11,083 bases of DNA from Deltaproteobacteria bacterium. Its GTDB lineage: Bacteria; Desulfobacterota; Desulfobacteria; Desulfobacterales; ETH-SRB1. A program made the translations under genes and the position numbers. The DNA lies in contig JAFCZU010000069.1 of the NCBI GenBank assembly GCA_019314185.1, positions 1-11,083 of the forward strand. Reading direction: 5' to 3'. This document shows, in pieces, positions 10,979 to 11,083 of this stretch. The stretch's first letter is position 1, and each line of letters opens with the position of its first letter. Under the pieces are notes generated by a model, which made no database searches, was not told where the DNA came from, and saw nothing but the letters and a program-made list of their open reading frames with translations.

Positions 10979-10983
10979 AAATT

Positions 10984-11083
10984 ATGACTCTTCGAATATA
11001 TAATACATTAAACAGAAAAAAAGAAATTTTCAAACCTGTAAAACAGGGCAAGGTAGGCATGTATGTGTGCGGGCCTACTGTTT
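10984..11083 (+). CDS. cysS: cysteinyl-tRNA synthetase, N-terminal part (runs off the window)
   Basis: The first 33 codons of a class I aminoacyl-tRNA synthetase that charges tRNA-Cys. M-T-L-R-I-Y-N-T-L, then [14 protein letters not shown], is the characteristic CysS start. C29 in YVCGPTV is the first zinc ligand that helps select cysteine. The HIGH motif should follow just beyond the window. The neighbour ispF is a common partner of cysS in bacterial genomes. No ribosome binding site is evident because a repeat array lies directly before the ATG. Confidence 0.93.
   Translation, partial: MTLRIYNTLNRKKEIFKPVKQGKVGMYVCGPTV

Noticed and set aside
1..11083. tRNA, rRNA or known riboswitch
   Set aside because: Reading the gaps on both strands I saw no tRNA cloverleaf, rRNA segment or recognisable riboswitch core; a covariance-model scan would be needed to exclude small RNAs.

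Overview
The window is a moderately AT-rich bacterial segment with every recognised gene on the + strand. The gene set is a branched-chain/aromatic-type ABC transporter, a PaaK-like CoA ligase, a GAF-fused PilB/GspE-type ATPase, and an ispF-cysS neighbourhood. Together with intergenic spaces packed with short repeated words, this suggests an anaerobic member of the Desulfobacterota (Desulfobacterales-like). That placement is inferred from gene content and style; no phylogenetic marker was analysed.

Layout. Positions 1-68 hold the 3' end of a gene whose tail looks like a tandem ACT-domain protein. Positions 226-5375 encode a complete LIV-type (HAAT family) importer in the order binding protein, livH, livM, livG, livF. 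A phenylacetate-CoA-ligase-like adenylating enzyme starts directly on the livF stop codon (5376-6686). A 75-residue two-helix membrane protein follows (6905-7132). The next 511 bp without a gene contain a 24-bp perfect hairpin and a 296-bp non-coding element with terminal inverted repeats and a 5-bp target duplication, best read as a MITE. Positions 7644-9950 encode a secretion/pilus-type ATPase with an N-terminal GAF domain. ispF (10243-10712) is interrupted by a frameshift that removes part of a conserved motif. The window ends in the first 33 codons of cysS.

How the genes fit together. ACT protein, LIV importer and PaaK-type ligase are a recurrent combination in anaerobes, where they are linked to uptake and CoA activation of aryl or branched acids derived from amino acids. 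I infer such a module here; the ligand is not readable from sequence. ispF (MEP isoprenoid pathway) and cysS (tRNA charging) are housekeeping genes.

The most striking non-genic signal is in the gaps. Almost every intergenic space carries degenerate tandem arrays with a strict 7-bp (sometimes 8-bp) period. Several different word families are involved. They tend to lie in one orientation just after a stop codon and in the mirrored orientation just before the next start codon. One copy has been read through into the C-terminus of the CoA ligase.
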